DNA from: Toxoplasma gondii ME49
Taxonomy: Eukaryota > Apicomplexa > Conoidasida > Eucoccidiorida > Sarcocystidae
Length of the DNA: 64,000 bases
Assembly: GCF_000006565.2 (NCBI RefSeq)
Contig: NC_031480.1
Coordinates: forward strand, 4,906,529-4,970,528
Reading direction: 5' to 3'
The notes under the pieces were generated by a model. That model was not told the DNA's origin. It did not search any database and saw only the letters and a program-made list of their open reading frames with translations. Positions 35,039 through 47,143 of this stretch are shown here, in pieces. Position 1 is the stretch's first letter, and every line of letters starts with the position of its first letter. The position numbers were made by a program, and so were the translations under genes.

Positions 35039-36435
35039 GGCGGCCACGTTTACCAGAGGACGCGCGGAAACGGGATACTAAGGATACAGTTTGCGTTCGT
35101 GTGCAGGAAACGCAGATCCTGTCCCTGGTGTATAACCGGACTTTTAGTCAATTCTGTTGTCAGACGAATCTCCGAAAAAACCGGACTCCCAAGAGTGTGT
35201 GGAGCTGTCGTTGAAAGATGCCTTTCTCGACGTTGCGTTGCAACGCATTCGGTGAATGTAGACCACTGGCAAACACGGATATCTCCCACAATCTAGGGCG
35301 ACGACAGGACGGTTGTGTCAGTTGCAGAAAGACACAAAAGCGTGCAAGGAAACAACAGTTCACGTTACGAATCACCAGCAATGCACTGTCGTGATAAAAG
35401 CGATTTCTGTAGTTACTTGACTGTCAGGCTGGCACCGCGCTTCTTGATATAAATGAAACCTTCCCTCCACCAGCTGGTGCCCTATACCTGCAGCTGATTT
35501 CCACCATGAAGGATTGGAAAAAGGTACTAAATTCAGACTGGCGGAGAAAAGCCATGCGGTTCACTGGAGAATGGTACACGAACTAGCAGCCCGGCAGCGT
35601 ATCCTACATCTTCCGTGATCCTTTCGCACAGAACAAAACACCACCGCGTCCTGCTAATCACATGTACACAGGAACCGAGAAATACTCGGGTTGTTTTCGT
35701 TGCAGATGTTCATACAGCAAAATGGCGCCATGTGTTTCGGCGAATTCGGCAGGGGAAGTGGACGACACCCGTCGCTGAGCTTTCGCCTGGAGTGGAGACA
35801 TCTACCTGTGAGTGAACCAGGCGTTCTGCTTTCGCCGCTCCTTTGCAGGCCAGAGGACAATGATACAAATATAAGTGACACTCTTCTCTTCGATATCGGT
35901 TAACTGACAAAGAACCACAGCGGAGTTAAAATAGCAGCGTTTGCAGTTCAACGCATGCACAAACTGCTTAACTCCCACATGCTTGCCTTTGAGAGACGCG
36001 ACAGCACATCGTTCGAGCTTGCATGCAGCGAAGACATCTAGACAGCAATTAGGAGATGCCTGCCGAATTTGTATGTAAGGCGCAAACGTCTCCTCGGTGC
36101 GAATCACAATTACGCACATTTGCCCGGACTTACATCTGTCTTCTACTGGGGTCTTTCCTTGTCAAACCGTGCCGCTGCAACTCCAAACTAGCTCGTTAGT
36201 GAGATGCTGGCAAGGTTTTGACAAGAATCGAGTTCTGCGACTGCATCGTGGTACTTGACAATCCCAGACTTGCAAGTTCATACCTCTAAAATAAATTTTA
36301 TTGTTGACACCAGGCTACATGTGGCGTGCGAGACTCTTCATGCGCGATACGCCCTAGTCGCACGGTCTAATGACGAAGCTGTCGTCAACGCGTAACTGCC
36401 ACTGATATCCCGAAAGGCCGCAAGGTTTAAGGAAA
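35039..36435. promoter_or_regulatory. Divergent promoter region between TIM16 and DPH5
   Basis: 1.4 kb that must hold both promoters. At 35,706-35,809 the plus strand has a well-formed internal-exon signature: ttttcgttgcag before it and a gtgagt donor after it. This could be a 5'-UTR exon of DPH5 or an exon of an unrecognised transcript; it cannot be tied to any neighbour from sequence. Confidence 0.4.
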
Positions 36436-38578
36436 ATGGTGCTCATTATAGTCGGTCTGGGCCTCTCGGACGAGAAAGACATAACTATCAAAGGGCTCGA
36501 AGAGGTCAAAAATGCAGATTTCGTGTATCTGGAGGCCTATACTGCTGTACTAGGGGTCGGGCCCCCGAAGCTGGTATGCTCCTGGCTACTTCGGAAATCA
36601 AGTTCCCTTTCTACAACCACCTCGTGTATATGGTTCTCAACTGACGATATGTCACTGTCTCTGGATTAAAACAGTTAGAACTGTCGCGAGAGCCTGCGTT
36701 CCGAGACGTGGTAGATTGACTCACACTCTTGAGGTCGCGATTGCTATGTTCGCGTTGCCCTTTCCACAGGACTGGTGTGTCCTTGAATGTTAGTGTACAA
36801 CGATTTGCCAGTCCGTGCAACCATTTCTGTGTTTGCAGGAGGAATTTTTCGGGAAGAAAATTATTGAAGCTGACAGAACGTTCGTGGAGCAAGGAAGTGA
36901 TGAAATGCTCGAACGAGCGCTTTCTTCAAATGTTGCATTCCTAGTCGTGGGAGATCCCTTCTGGTACGAGAAGATGGCTGCATATCGTCACACACTTCGA
37001 TGAACTAATCCAGTCAAAAGTGCGCTGCTCCTGCCCTGTTCGTCCAGAGGTGCCTACTAACCTGGTGGCCCAGCGCAATGACGAAACGTTTGCGTCAATC
37101 GTTGCTTGGTGTTGCTTTCAGCGCAACGACTCATGCCGACCTATACCTCCGCGCACGAAAGAAGAATGTGACTGTCAGAGTTGTCCACAACGCTTCCATC
37201 ATGAACGCTATCGGCTCTTGTGGACTCCAGGTGTGCTTCAGGTGCCGTTTACAGTGGCTTCAGTGAAGCCCAACAGAGACAAACACAGGGGTCACGCAGA
37301 CAACTTTCGACAGATGCTTGCTGGAAAAGCGGTGCGCGACGGAACTTTTGTTGTTCATGTCTGTTTTTCTGGATGTGTGTGTCCATGAAACAGCTTTATA
37401 GGTTCGGAGAGACCGTGTCCATCCCCTTCTTTGAAGAGTCTTGGCGACCGGACAGCTTTTACATGAAGATCAAGAAGAACAAAGAAGCAGGCTTCCATAC
37501 ACTCTGTCTTCTGGGTAACCCCCCCTAAACACTGGTTCAACATTTCCATGTAGAACGCAATTCACGGTTGTCTCCCTCTGACCAACTGCGACTGCTCGCA
37601 AGTCTGTACCTTGAGCGAATAACTACACAGAAGAGAAGCTCACAGACCACCGTTTAATGTGCATTTAATGCCATGATTTCAGATATCAAAACGAAGGAGC
37701 AGAGTGTGGAAAATATGATGAGAGGACGACAAATCTATGAGCCACCTAGGTAAGTCTTTCTTTCTTGAAGGTCCGGGTATTCCGCAGTTTTTCACGAGGA
37801 AATAGTGGACATGGAGCAAACAGTGGTCGAGTTGCCCGTTAATGCTGCGTGCAGGTTCATGAGTGTGGAAGCAGCTGTGCGACAGTTGCTTGAGGTTGAG
37901 GACAAGCTCGGTGGAAAAGGTGAGTGAGTCCGAACGTCAATGCGAAGCTCCAGGTCACAAAACGGACGGTGTGTTCAGATGCGTCGACAGCCTAGGCATT
38001 GCCCCTTGGAGGAATCAACCGAACAAGAGGTCGGCAGTGGTGGCGCAAAGATCCAATAAAAGAAAATTGGTAGACATACGCCTCAAACATTGACAAGAGT
38101 CCAACTGTGGTGTCACTGTTCTGCAGTCTGCCCGAGAGATGCGAAGGCTTTCGGCTTGGCTAGAATCGGAGCTCCATCCCAGCAGATAACATCAGGTACG
38201 TCGCGTTATCGTCGAATCGCAGAGACGACTGACTCTGACTTTTTCTAATTGCCTCTCTGCAGCACCAATATAATGGCCACTAGCAGCTGAAATACGTAGA
38301 CGCACGCCTATCCTCTTTGTTCTGGTACTGCGTTCAGGCACCCTAGAGGAACTGCTTTCTGTCGACTTTGGTCCCCCTCTTCATTCGTTGGTAAGCTACT
38401 GGTATACTCTGAATAGTGCCTCCAGCCTCTGAATGCAACGCTATGACAATGGAGCACTCGACGGTGAGCAGGTGTCTACTTTCGCACTGTCTTTCAGGTT
38501 ATTTGTGCTCCAACGCTCCACGAGATGGAAAGAGAATTCTTCGAGTTGTTCAGCGGCAAGTCTGCTGCCAAGGTTTAG
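36436..38578 (+). CDS. DPH5: Diphthine (methyl ester) synthase (275 aa)
   Basis: SAM-dependent methyltransferase of diphthamide synthesis; modifies the histidine of elongation factor 2. Nine exons: 36436..36573, 36839..36963, 37122..37230, 37394..37514, 37683..37749, 37855..37919, 38127..38195, 38338..38390, 38498..38578; all eight junctions keep phase. Family motifs in order: [111 protein letters not shown], and the C-terminal [18 protein letters not shown]. Length is close to the usual 270-285. The residue after GDPF, encoded across an intron, reads Cys88 where human DPH5 has Gly. The next gene starts only 187 bp downstream on the same strand. Confidence 0.96.
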
Positions 38579-38764
38579 GGATAACGGCGTCCCCGCTGCC
38601 GTCTGTCGGGTCCGCTTTTTCTTCGACAACTGTATGTACACCACAGTGCGGCCACTCCATGAATTGACGTGGCTTTTTGAAAGAAGGGTGCTCTTTGTTC
38701 GACGTGATTTTTGAGGAATTTCAAAGCGCTTTGTGTCTTGTGTTTGGTAACCAAATGGTCAGCG

Positions 38765-39551
38765 ATGAGGCAAGGGGGCCTCGTGCTTTTTGCTGCTTTG
38801 TTCGTGCGAAGGGTTACCTGCTTTGAGCTGGGAACTCCCACAGTGCTGCCGTGTTCGCGCTGCCAGGCAGACACATATTTGCTTACTTGTTGTGCCCAGT
38901 ACTGCGATGAACTGAAACTTGAAGCAAACCAGCTCTTATTAGTTCGCTTTCAAGGATCGGGCCTGAGTTTTTGCGATGGATGGATCAACGTCTATCTCGG
39001 ACAGCACCGTGAGGAGTTCGTTGGCCAAGTCCACGTGCTTGACGGAGAAATGGTAATCTTGTAATAAGACTCAACCTTCTGTCACCTACATGCCTTCCCA
39101 AATACAGATAGAGATACAGTCAAGGGCGTTGTTGGACGCAACATCGATACAAACATGGACACCTTTCTTCAAAGTTCCCGCTTCAGAGGACGTTAATGAG
39201 TGGTCGCTGAGAAGCGAAACCATCCTACTGATCAGCCTTGGCATAGTCTCCATCATGCTGGTGGGGATATCGTATGTATTCTGGAAAACGTAAGAACCTG
39301 CATGGCAACACGTGAGCAAGTTATTAACCGTGATGTCTATCAGAATCAAAAATACTGGTGAAAAGGACTCTCGAAAGAGCCGCGAGTCATTTCCACATGA
39401 GATACACGTCCGAAAACAAGCCGGCGTCTGGAGCTTTCTGAGACATCAAGCACGACATTCTTTGAACGACAAGGATTTATTGTCTTTCATCACTCTGCAT
39501 CGGGCAAGGGCCGTAGTAAGCCAACATGCATCTGTTAGGCAATTCTCCTGA
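38765..39551 (+). CDS. Small type I membrane protein, cysteine-rich ectodomain (225 aa)
   Basis: Family not recognised. Exons 38765..39052, 39108..39289, 39344..39551. Residues 1-19 look like a signal peptide (MRQGGLVLFAALFVRRVTC). The ectodomain is Cys-rich (LPCSRCQADTYLLTCCAQYC) and then contains SGLSFCDGWINVYLGQHREE. A single transmembrane helix spans residues about 135-155 (ILLISLGIVSIMLVGISYVF). Two 3' ends are possible. Without further splicing, translation stops at TAA 39,291 just after the helix (159 aa). A donor (gtaaga at 39,290) and an acceptor (tctatcag) would remove a 54-bp intron and add a basic 68-residue cytoplasmic tail that is open for its full length. The first intron (55 bp) is equally short, so both may be real. 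An earlier in-frame ATG at 38,711 is possible. Topology is inferred. Confidence 0.6.
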
Positions 39552-41037
39552 GGCATATTTGGGCAACGGTTCAGGTCGTCGCCACGCCGTAGAGCGTTGA
39601 TGACATCGCTTAAAATTCACCACTCCATTAGGGCTTCGCAATCACTAAAAAGCCCATTTGATGACCGAATTTGGCGATGAGAGGGGCATGGGCTTGTTCA
39701 GCAGATTGTAGCGACCGTGAAGTGATGTCACGCCGCAGTCATTGCTGGCAGTATTGATCTGTTGAATGAACTACTACTGAACACGTTACCATTCCTGGCG
39801 CACACCACATACAAGTAAGACAGTTTCGCTCTTCACCAACTAAAGAAAGGGGCCTTGCACAACTGCGGTTCAGGAAGTCCGATAATGCGCCACGTTCGAA
39901 AGAAAATGGCGACAGTTCGTGAAATCGTTCGTATGGAGTGTAATGGTTGAGTCGTTCAGTGTCAAAGGACATTTGTGATCTGCAGCGCTGGCGTGACTTG
40001 CCTCCATGTGGTACACTCTCAGTATCACGCACTGAACAGCTTTATGTACTTTATTGGTTGCTCTCTCTGTGCCTGGTAAACAGACAAGCAATCACGGGGG
40101 ATAGTTGGCTACAACGGAAGTCAGCTGCACCTATTCGTAACTTCTATGGTGTTCGAACAAGATGTTTCGATGTCATGCGTGGTCACATTGGACACTTACG
40201 ACAGGAGCACCACGCACCTCCACACCGGGACGTAACATCTACATGTTAAAATTGATGCTTTGCCACTAAGTCGCTGACAGTAGTGACAACACCGACACAC
40301 TGCGTCAGTGAAGGATGCGTTAATCCGCCGCTAACTGGGGTTCGTGGTCAAACAGATTGGAATAGATGACAATTCACATGGCTGCCAGTTCCGTCCTCTC
40401 TTTTGGTCAAAAACGCTGCAAAGCAATCATGTTCACTGAGCTTCCTGTTGTAGATGACCTTTCTCCCGAAAATCTGTTTTCTTAAAACTTTGTCCAACCG
40501 GTGAGACTGCAAAGGGGGCCCATCAATTCTCTGCTCGAGGGGCATCTCCTGTTTTACTGTCAGTGCTCTTTTAGAAGGCACATTCAACCTCCGGTTATGT
40601 TCGAGAACGCCGGAGTCCTCACATACAGTCGAATGCCATCTTTAGGACCTTACTCTCACACAACTTCTTTGGTAACAAGGTGGCGTTTTTCTTTATATAT
40701 ATATCCACACCGCTTCATTGTAGTACTTCGGCAAGATATCACCTTACACTTAAGCGTGGACACACGTGTGCACGTACTGAAGTGGCGGGGTTCAGGGCCA
40801 CTGAGCTAGAAGAAAGAATAAAAACACATAGACTAAAAGTCAGTCCCCTGGATACACACTTCACGGCGACGTTTTTCAGAGACAACACGGCAGAACAAGA
40901 CCAAAAGAAACCGAGATGGCGTGCACATTGACAAACCTCTTCCCACACGGGTTAAGACGCTCTCAGTGCGCAAAGAATGGAAGTCACTCTAAGCACAAGC
41001 CTCATCCTCTGTTTTTCACTCTCGCAACAGTAAGGCA
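39552..41037. other. Convergent intergenic region, 1.5 kb
   Basis: Lies between the membrane-protein gene and the minus-strand gene ending at 41,038. AT-richer than the genes. Short open frames only; nothing supported. Confidence 0.45.
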
Positions 41038-42499
41038 CTAGGTATTCTCTGTAGCCTTGAAAGGCATGTATTCCTGTGTTGTAGGAGTCAGGCATCGTTT
41101 TTCGAGAGTTAGCCCCCTGCCAAAAAGAGTATTCACCGTCAGAGAGAGAGCTTCCTCAGCCGAAGTGAACTGAAGCACATACAGACGCAGATCGACACAT
41201 GTGAATACATATCGATGCAAAAAATGGGCATTTGAATCTATCGAGCACTGACAACGTGAATTCGGTTTTGACAAAACTCCAGACGTATGCCGGCGAACAA
41301 GCGGAAGCACTGTCTGCTATCCATTATACAAACACAGAACACCGGCGCGGGAGGATGCGCTTTTCAGTTGGTGAAACACTGGTAAGTGATCCCGTGTGCG
41401 TCCATTTGGGGTTCCACGCCTGATAAATGGTAAGCTGCTTGTGGTTCGCATCTGTCTGATTCACAGCCACTGCGCGAATCACAGCATACACCACTGCAGG
41501 TCTCTACTGTTTCGAACATCCAGTAATAGCAGCATCTAGCATTGTTCTGTTGGTTCAAGAGACTCACTTGAAGATCTTCCTCCAGGAGGCTGGTGAACAC
41601 GAACGGAAGTTTTCGCCTGACTCGTTCCGTCATTTGCCACTCCGTGTTGTCCCGCTGCTGGTGTCGGTGATGGTCTGGAGCTCGACGGCGCAGTTGAGGG
41701 TGCGCTCGGAATCGCAGGGACCTGTGCGGCCGGAGGCGCGGTCGAGGCTGGAGACCCAACACGAAAAGCAGCAGAACCGTGTAGATGAAAGACGACAAGG
41801 AGAGAAAAGCATCCAGAGAAAGAACACACTTTACCTACAGAATCCCATGTCGTAAAGCTGTTCTGAGTGCACCCCACATGTGGGCACACCCGGCTTACAC
41901 TCCCGGCACCGTCTGAGCATCTGAGGCATCCAGTGGAAAACGCGAGATCAACTTCCCTTAAAAGGGCGGACAACACAATGAGAGTCTTTCCCTGAACATA
42001 CGCAGCAGGGGGACGCAAAGTCGCTAGGGTGAACGAGGAAAAGAATGATGGGCTCATGAGCATACGCGTCGCATTTGTACACGTCGGACGCCACGCTGGA
42101 AGACCGTGGCGATCTCGAACACAGCTCACTGTCATCGCTGAAACAGATTGAAGATGCACCTCCCGGAGCCGCATGCACGCGCGTGCTTGGTTTGTTTCTG
42201 TACAGGGGGTTGTCGTAGCTGTCCACTGCACAGGCACTCAAAGACAATAAACCTCAAGGATGTGGATAAAGGACTGCATAGATCCACGAGGAGGGAACTT
42301 CCCCACCAGAAGGCAGTGGCAATACGTCCAGCTTTTCCATGTGGCGAACTAGGTGTTTTGATAGGCAAGGGCGCTAGTGTACGCGCTGCACAGTGAAGAA
42401 ACCCGCAACTCCTCGGTATAAAAACAGAGCATCCTCACTGCTTGGGGAAACGGCATCGCTGACACGGAATGTCAATTCATTCTTCTGCCCACAATTAGA

Positions 42500-42537
<38 letters not shown>

Positions 42538-43102
42538 TACGGTACTCTGTAGTCACCGGTATATATTACATGCAGATACATACATATGTATATTTAGAGG
42601 AATCAGGATTCTCGAGTACGTCTCTCTCTGCATGTATGTATGGACACATGCAGGTGACAAGATATAAGTGTGTGTACACACGTGGTGATAAAGACTCAAG
42701 CCTTATCCACTAGAACACTCAAGTGCACGACAAGAAGCTGGTACAGGGCTCTACATTCCGTTGGACAGCAATCGGATAGGAAGCAACTCCTTTTATGGCT
42801 TTTACAACGGTCACGCCTGCGGGTTGTACCGTCAGTCAAGGACACTAACAAGTTGTGGTAGCTGGCCTTGATTTTTTCTGGCGATTACACAGTTCACATT
42901 AAAGAAAAACGACGGACGAATCATGCGGTCCAACCCCACCATCACGTGCACACATGCACAGCAGACAAATAAGGAACCGTCGAAACACTTCACTTGTTGG
43001 CGACAAGGGCTGCGCGTCTTGCTCACCCATTCTGCGTGTCAAAAGGGAAACGCACTCCTCGCTGTTACTTCTCTTCCCGCCAGGCTTGTGGTCGATGGAG
43101 GA
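41038..43102 (-). CDS. Unrecognised multi-exon gene, 5' end unresolved
   Basis: A phase-consistent chain on the minus strand: 43102..43027, 42225..42002, 41920..41835, 41721..41568, 41169..41038 (TAG). It reads SNSEECVSLLTRRM, then DSYDNPLYRNKPSTRV, CFSDDSELCSRSPRSSS, YKCDAYAHEPIILFLVHPS, a Cys-rich piece (LRRCRECKPGVPTCGVHSEQ), WQMTERVRRKLPFVF and SAEEALSLTVNTLFGRGLTL. The start codon was not found. Caution: between 41,560 and 41,930 all three minus-strand frames are open. One alternative frame gives an Ala/Pro/Ser/Thr-rich segment, so part of this chain may be wrong. The introns at 41,921-42,001 (81 bp) and 41,722-41,834 (113 bp) are short. The long first intron contains an AT microsatellite. 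Cys spacing could mean metal binding, but no known finger fits. Confidence 0.4.
42503..42532. repeat. (AT)15 microsatellite in intron
   Basis: Thirty-base pure AT dinucleotide tract, in the long first intron of the minus-strand gene ending at 41,038. Further TA/TG-rich sequence continues to about 42,680. Confidence 0.9.
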
Positions 43103-44292
43103 CTCGACAAACCAGGGGAACAGCGGAAAAAAGACAGGAGAAATGTGCTTCGAGCAACGGTAGTTTTCCTCCGCAACTTGGTTTCGGCGGCGCAAGACAC
43201 GGGGATTGGGGAAGAAACGAAACTTTAGACCACGTCTTTCTGTGTGTGCTCGCGAAACTGTTGCGCGTCGAGGAGCGAGACAGCGCGAGACGGAACGAGG
43301 GAAAACAGAGCAAAGCGGGACGTTCTGCCTCACTCTCGTCTGCGCTCTTGAGCCCGCAACGCCGTTCCGTTGTTTCTGCCGCGCGTGTCAGTGTGTAAAG
43401 AAGCCAGGAAACAGCATGTGAAGGATCTGCAGTCGCGGACGATTCGCAAAATAACCGGCGTATGTGCGAGGACACCAAGCCTCACTCTTCAGAAAACCCG
43501 TGTGCCGGGAGTTCTTCGAGCAAGACAGTTCCGCAGTGACACACGGGTGTGTGCTGCTGTCTGCGACTGAAAAATCGTATCATGGAAACTCTTTTCAGGA
43601 ACCATTGCGAGACCGGGGATCCCGCAGTTCATGTAGGGAGTTTTGCTTTCCAAATTTCCCGAGCAACTAGCGAGGGCAGTCCTGCCCGTCGAGCCAGGCC
43701 CTGGTGTGCATGCCGCGAAGTTCGCGGGTGCCCCGTCTAGGTCTAGGCACTTCCTTCTGGGACCAACGCCGCATAGCGGCCTTAACAAACAGGAGATGTT
43801 TTTGTTGAATTCGAGAAGTTCGTCGCTCGCAAATCGACTCTACCGACTCGAGAAATTGAACGAGTTTTCCGTAGTCTACGAGCGAGTGTGAGCGGGATCT
43901 CCACGGCCGCTCAGGAATACAACTGGGAGACTCCCATGATTTCCTTCTTCATACTTTTCACTTCCCAAATAAGACGCATTTCTGATTTTTTCAAGTGCTA
44001 TTTTCCAAACTTGGTTGACATTCTGTTCTCCCCAACTTGCGTGGAAGGTCAAGTTGCAGGCAGTTTCGTTCGAATTCGGTTTTTTAGGACTACCCTATGT
44101 TCCGGTATTTGACTGATTCAGACAGTAGCGTGTATGCTAGACACGCGTATCACGTTTATGAGTCTTTTTAGTCCGTAGTTGCAGGCACTCGTCTGCTTAC
44201 CGTTTTCCTCACCGGTAGTGTGGTGTTGTGTCAACTCTGCATACATACTGGCGCGTATGTAACTTGTTTCGGCGCCTTCTCGTCTGGGTACA
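43103..44292. promoter_or_regulatory. Divergent upstream region, 1.2 kb
   Basis: Should hold the promoter of the plus-strand gene at 44,293 and the missing 5' part of the minus-strand gene. Minus-strand frames between 43,065 and 43,480 overlap in two phases, so an upstream exon may be hidden here, but I could not connect one. Confidence 0.35.
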
Positions 44293-45483
44293 ATGAGGAC
44301 TTCTCGAGTTACACAGGAGCTGGTTCCGCGCATCTTCCCCTCCTCTGGTGGGATCAGATTTTCGTCGTTTGCAGAAAGGCTAGTTTCTTGTCGGGGAGAA
44401 GAGAAACAGCTTGTCACCGAGGCAGTCCATGGAACCTTTCCACCGCGGAACACATCCGTCGTCTCGAACTTTTCTCCCGACAGTACAGACTCTGCTTCGC
44501 CCCTCAGAGGTTCCCTCGGCGTAAGTACATCTCAGAGTGGCAGTTCGTCGGGATGGCGTCTCTGCAACCCCTCCAAGGAGTTTTTTTCACAGCATTTTGT
44601 TCCTTCTCGTGTGTACGCTCCAGAGCTCAACCTGTTTCTCTCCCCAGTCTATCCGTCGACGATTCTGGCACCGTCGGTTTGTTCAGAAGCTGCAGCAGGC
44701 AGACTTATGCGGGATTTTCTGGGGGAAACCTCCGGCACAGACGCTCCGTTCCTTCCACCCTTGACGCTCCCTCACAGACCTCTTTCGAGATCTGCCGGGC
44801 TGCCAACCCCCCCGCAGATCGGGGAAGAGGGCTTTCGAGGTACACAAACGCATGCAGGTGCGAAAACTCGTGGTGGACTTGCGTTGCCTCTGAAACCGAA
44901 CCGTTTGAATGCATGTGACAGACACTTCATTTTGAGGAGTCTTGGATGGAAGGAAGGCGCAGATACTTCCGAAGCTGAAGCCAGTCAAGACGTGGAACAG
45001 AAGAGAGCGCCTTTGAAACCCGAGGACAGATTCATGCATTCGCCGAACTCGCCAGACAGTCAGGCCTCAGATAGCATGCGAGAAAGTTTTCACCCGTCTG
45101 TGTTTAAGCTGCAACTTTCAGACCGTGCTCATCTTTGCGCGGCGCTGCCGAGACACCGGGAACAAGGGAGTGCGAGGAATCGGGAAGAAGGCGACATAGA
45201 GAATTTTTCGGAACAGCCAAAGGCGCCCGTCGCTTCCCAAGGTACGCGATGCCTTCCGGAAGAGGCAGCTGACAGTGGCGAAAGGGAAACGCAGGACAGT
45301 CTTCTGTCAAGGATCAAGGACGAAGTCGGCCTCTCGCTGCCCGGTACAGAGAATGAAACCGACGGCTACTACTGCTGGAACCGGAATCCTTCCGCTCGGT
45401 ACCCAAAGAAAGGCAACAAGGGCTGTCGCCCCGTTTGTCGAGCTATGCGGAAGATTCGAAAACGCCTGCGGACGGGACGGTAG
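44293..45483 (+). CDS. 396-aa protein with basic C-terminal tail, possibly mitochondrial ribosome-associated
   Basis: Intronless, with ATG at 44,293 in good context (acaATGA). The N-terminus (MRTSRVTQELVPRIFPSSGG) is rich in Arg and Ser with a single acidic residue, as in mitochondrial presequences. The middle (residues 40-340) is Ser/Pro/Glu low complexity. Only the last 38 residues look conserved: a Tyr-Tyr-Cys-Trp lead, then RYPKKGNKGCRPVCRAMRKI and a run of Arg/Lys. A compact tail of the type K(K/R)xNxGxRPx(C/S)...RR recalls short basic proteins that I associate with organellar ribosomes. That is memory of a pattern, not a search result. If right, the function is rRNA binding; otherwise unknown. 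Confidence 0.7.
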   Translation: MRTSRVTQELVPRIFPSSGGIRFSSFAERLVSCRGEEKQLVTEAVHGTFPPRNTSVVSNFSPDSTDSASPLRGSLGVSTSQSGSSSGWRLCNPSKEFFSQHFVPSRVYAPELNLFLSPVYPSTILAPSVCSEAAAGRLMRDFLGETSGTDAPFLPPLTLPHRPLSRSAGLPTPPQIGEEGFRGTQTHAGAKTRGGLALPLKPNRLNACDRHFILRSLGWKEGADTSEAEASQDVEQKRAPLKPEDRFMHSPNSPDSQASDSMRESFHPSVFKLQLSDRAHLCAALPRHREQGSARNREEGDIENFSEQPKAPVASQGTRCLPEEAADSGERETQDSLLSRIKDEVGLSLPGTENETDGYYCWNRNPSARYPKKGNKGCRPVCRAMRKIRKRLRTGR

Positions 45484-47143
45484 TGAAGCGAAGGAACCAT
45501 CTCTTCGCGTGGGTGTCAGAGTTCCGAAACCCCCTGCCTTCTCGTTTCGAATCATCCGTCAAGAAGAAAAGAAACCTCTTCAGTGTGTTCTTTTGTTCCG
45601 AGACCTAAGGGGTTTCTTGGCTTTTCTAAGAGTCTTCAGAGACGCTTCTGCGTTGTCGCATCCTCTTTCTTTGCAAGGCGAGGGATTATCCAGACAGGGT
45701 GTCCTCTGTGGGTTGCAAAATTCGACACTCTCCGTTTTCGGCGCCTGAGGGCGAAATTCGGATCGCGGATTTCGTTTTCTTCAAAAACTGAATTTACAAG
45801 GTGCGAAAACCGGAGCCTAGCGGAGAGCAGACCGGCGAAGAACGGAGGGCGCAGCTTATGGCACGAACCCTTGAGAGGAAGCCACTCGTAGACCAGAGCC
45901 AACTTACGGAGAAACGAGGGGTCGGTGAGGGAGACAAGAAATACCGTTAGGAGGCCGGAGGGCGAAGGTTATAAAATGACGATAGTGGAGAGAGGAACGA
46001 ACGAGAGAAGAATCTGTTCGTGCAGTGTGGTAGGAGAGAGGAGCTCCTTCTGTTATGGACCGAAAACCTCAGGCTTTGGCCTCTGTGTCTTCTTGTGTAG
46101 GTCTTGGCGCGTCTTCGTGTCCGTATGCGTCCGAGGGACTTTGCTAAACAGAAAACAGTGTAGATCTGATCATACTGCCTGCTTAAAATTTGAAACCGTA
46201 AGAGGCCTCTCTGTTCGGCTCGTGTCTCTGTGGCTTGCAGCCGATTGTTCCCTGTCATCGTGCTATACACTATCTCTCTTTTGAGTTCGGGCTCTCTTTA
46301 TCTCTCTGTACGGACGTCTCATCTCTGAGCGATTGCCTCGTTCCCGTTTCTCCCTGTGTGTTCTGCTGAAAACGACTGCTCCTCTCCACGGCAAAGACCG
46401 ACTGCAGGTCGCTTCCGCGACTTCGAGGTCATACTAACGACGAGCAGAGAGTCTGTTCTAGAGTAAAGAGATGTTGAGCTAGCAAGCTGGAAAGAATGAC
46501 GCAGACGCTGGCGAATTGGAGCTCTGCGTGAAAGTAGTTTTTTTCTTGTCAAACGGATTTCGACGTTCCAAGAGAAGTTTAGTTGTTTCATGCAGAACTT
46601 GCGTCACAACGGAAAAAAAATTGTACGGTAGCACAGAAGCGAAGAAAGAGTTTGGAGACAGATGACACACAAAACTTTGCTCGACAAACTAAAACGACAC
46701 GGCGCATCTCGAGAAACATTTATTCTTCTTGAAGCGCCGCCTCTCGCTCGTCCTGCTCTTCGAAGCAAATCGCTTTGTGTGCCCGGCCTATAAACGGAGA
46801 CAACACACACAGCGTTGATGTGCACCAATTCTAAGGCTATCTGCTGAAAAATGGTTCTGGAAAGAAATTCCTTCCGTCTTAACAAACGAAAATGGTCCTT
46901 ATTATCCCCTCTACGGCTGCGCAGAACGCCCACTGGCTATCAGCTTGTACGGTGAACGTGTCCATTTATACACGTATATACACATCCGTGCATCTATAGC
47001 TACATACACTCATTGATACCTGTATAGATACATTTGTGTATTCCACGCAACGCCGTTGGTATTGAAATAGCTGTAGGCACATAGATTTGGGGGTACTGCT
47101 GATTTTCCTTTCGTCTCCACCTTACGTCTACCACAGTCAAGAG
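45484..47143. other. Convergent intergenic region, 1.7 kb
   Basis: Lies between the basic-tailed protein gene and the MAK16 stop. Ends in AT-rich sequence with TATA/CATA repeats around 46,970-47,040 next to the MAK16 3' end. Nothing coding is supported. Confidence 0.45.
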
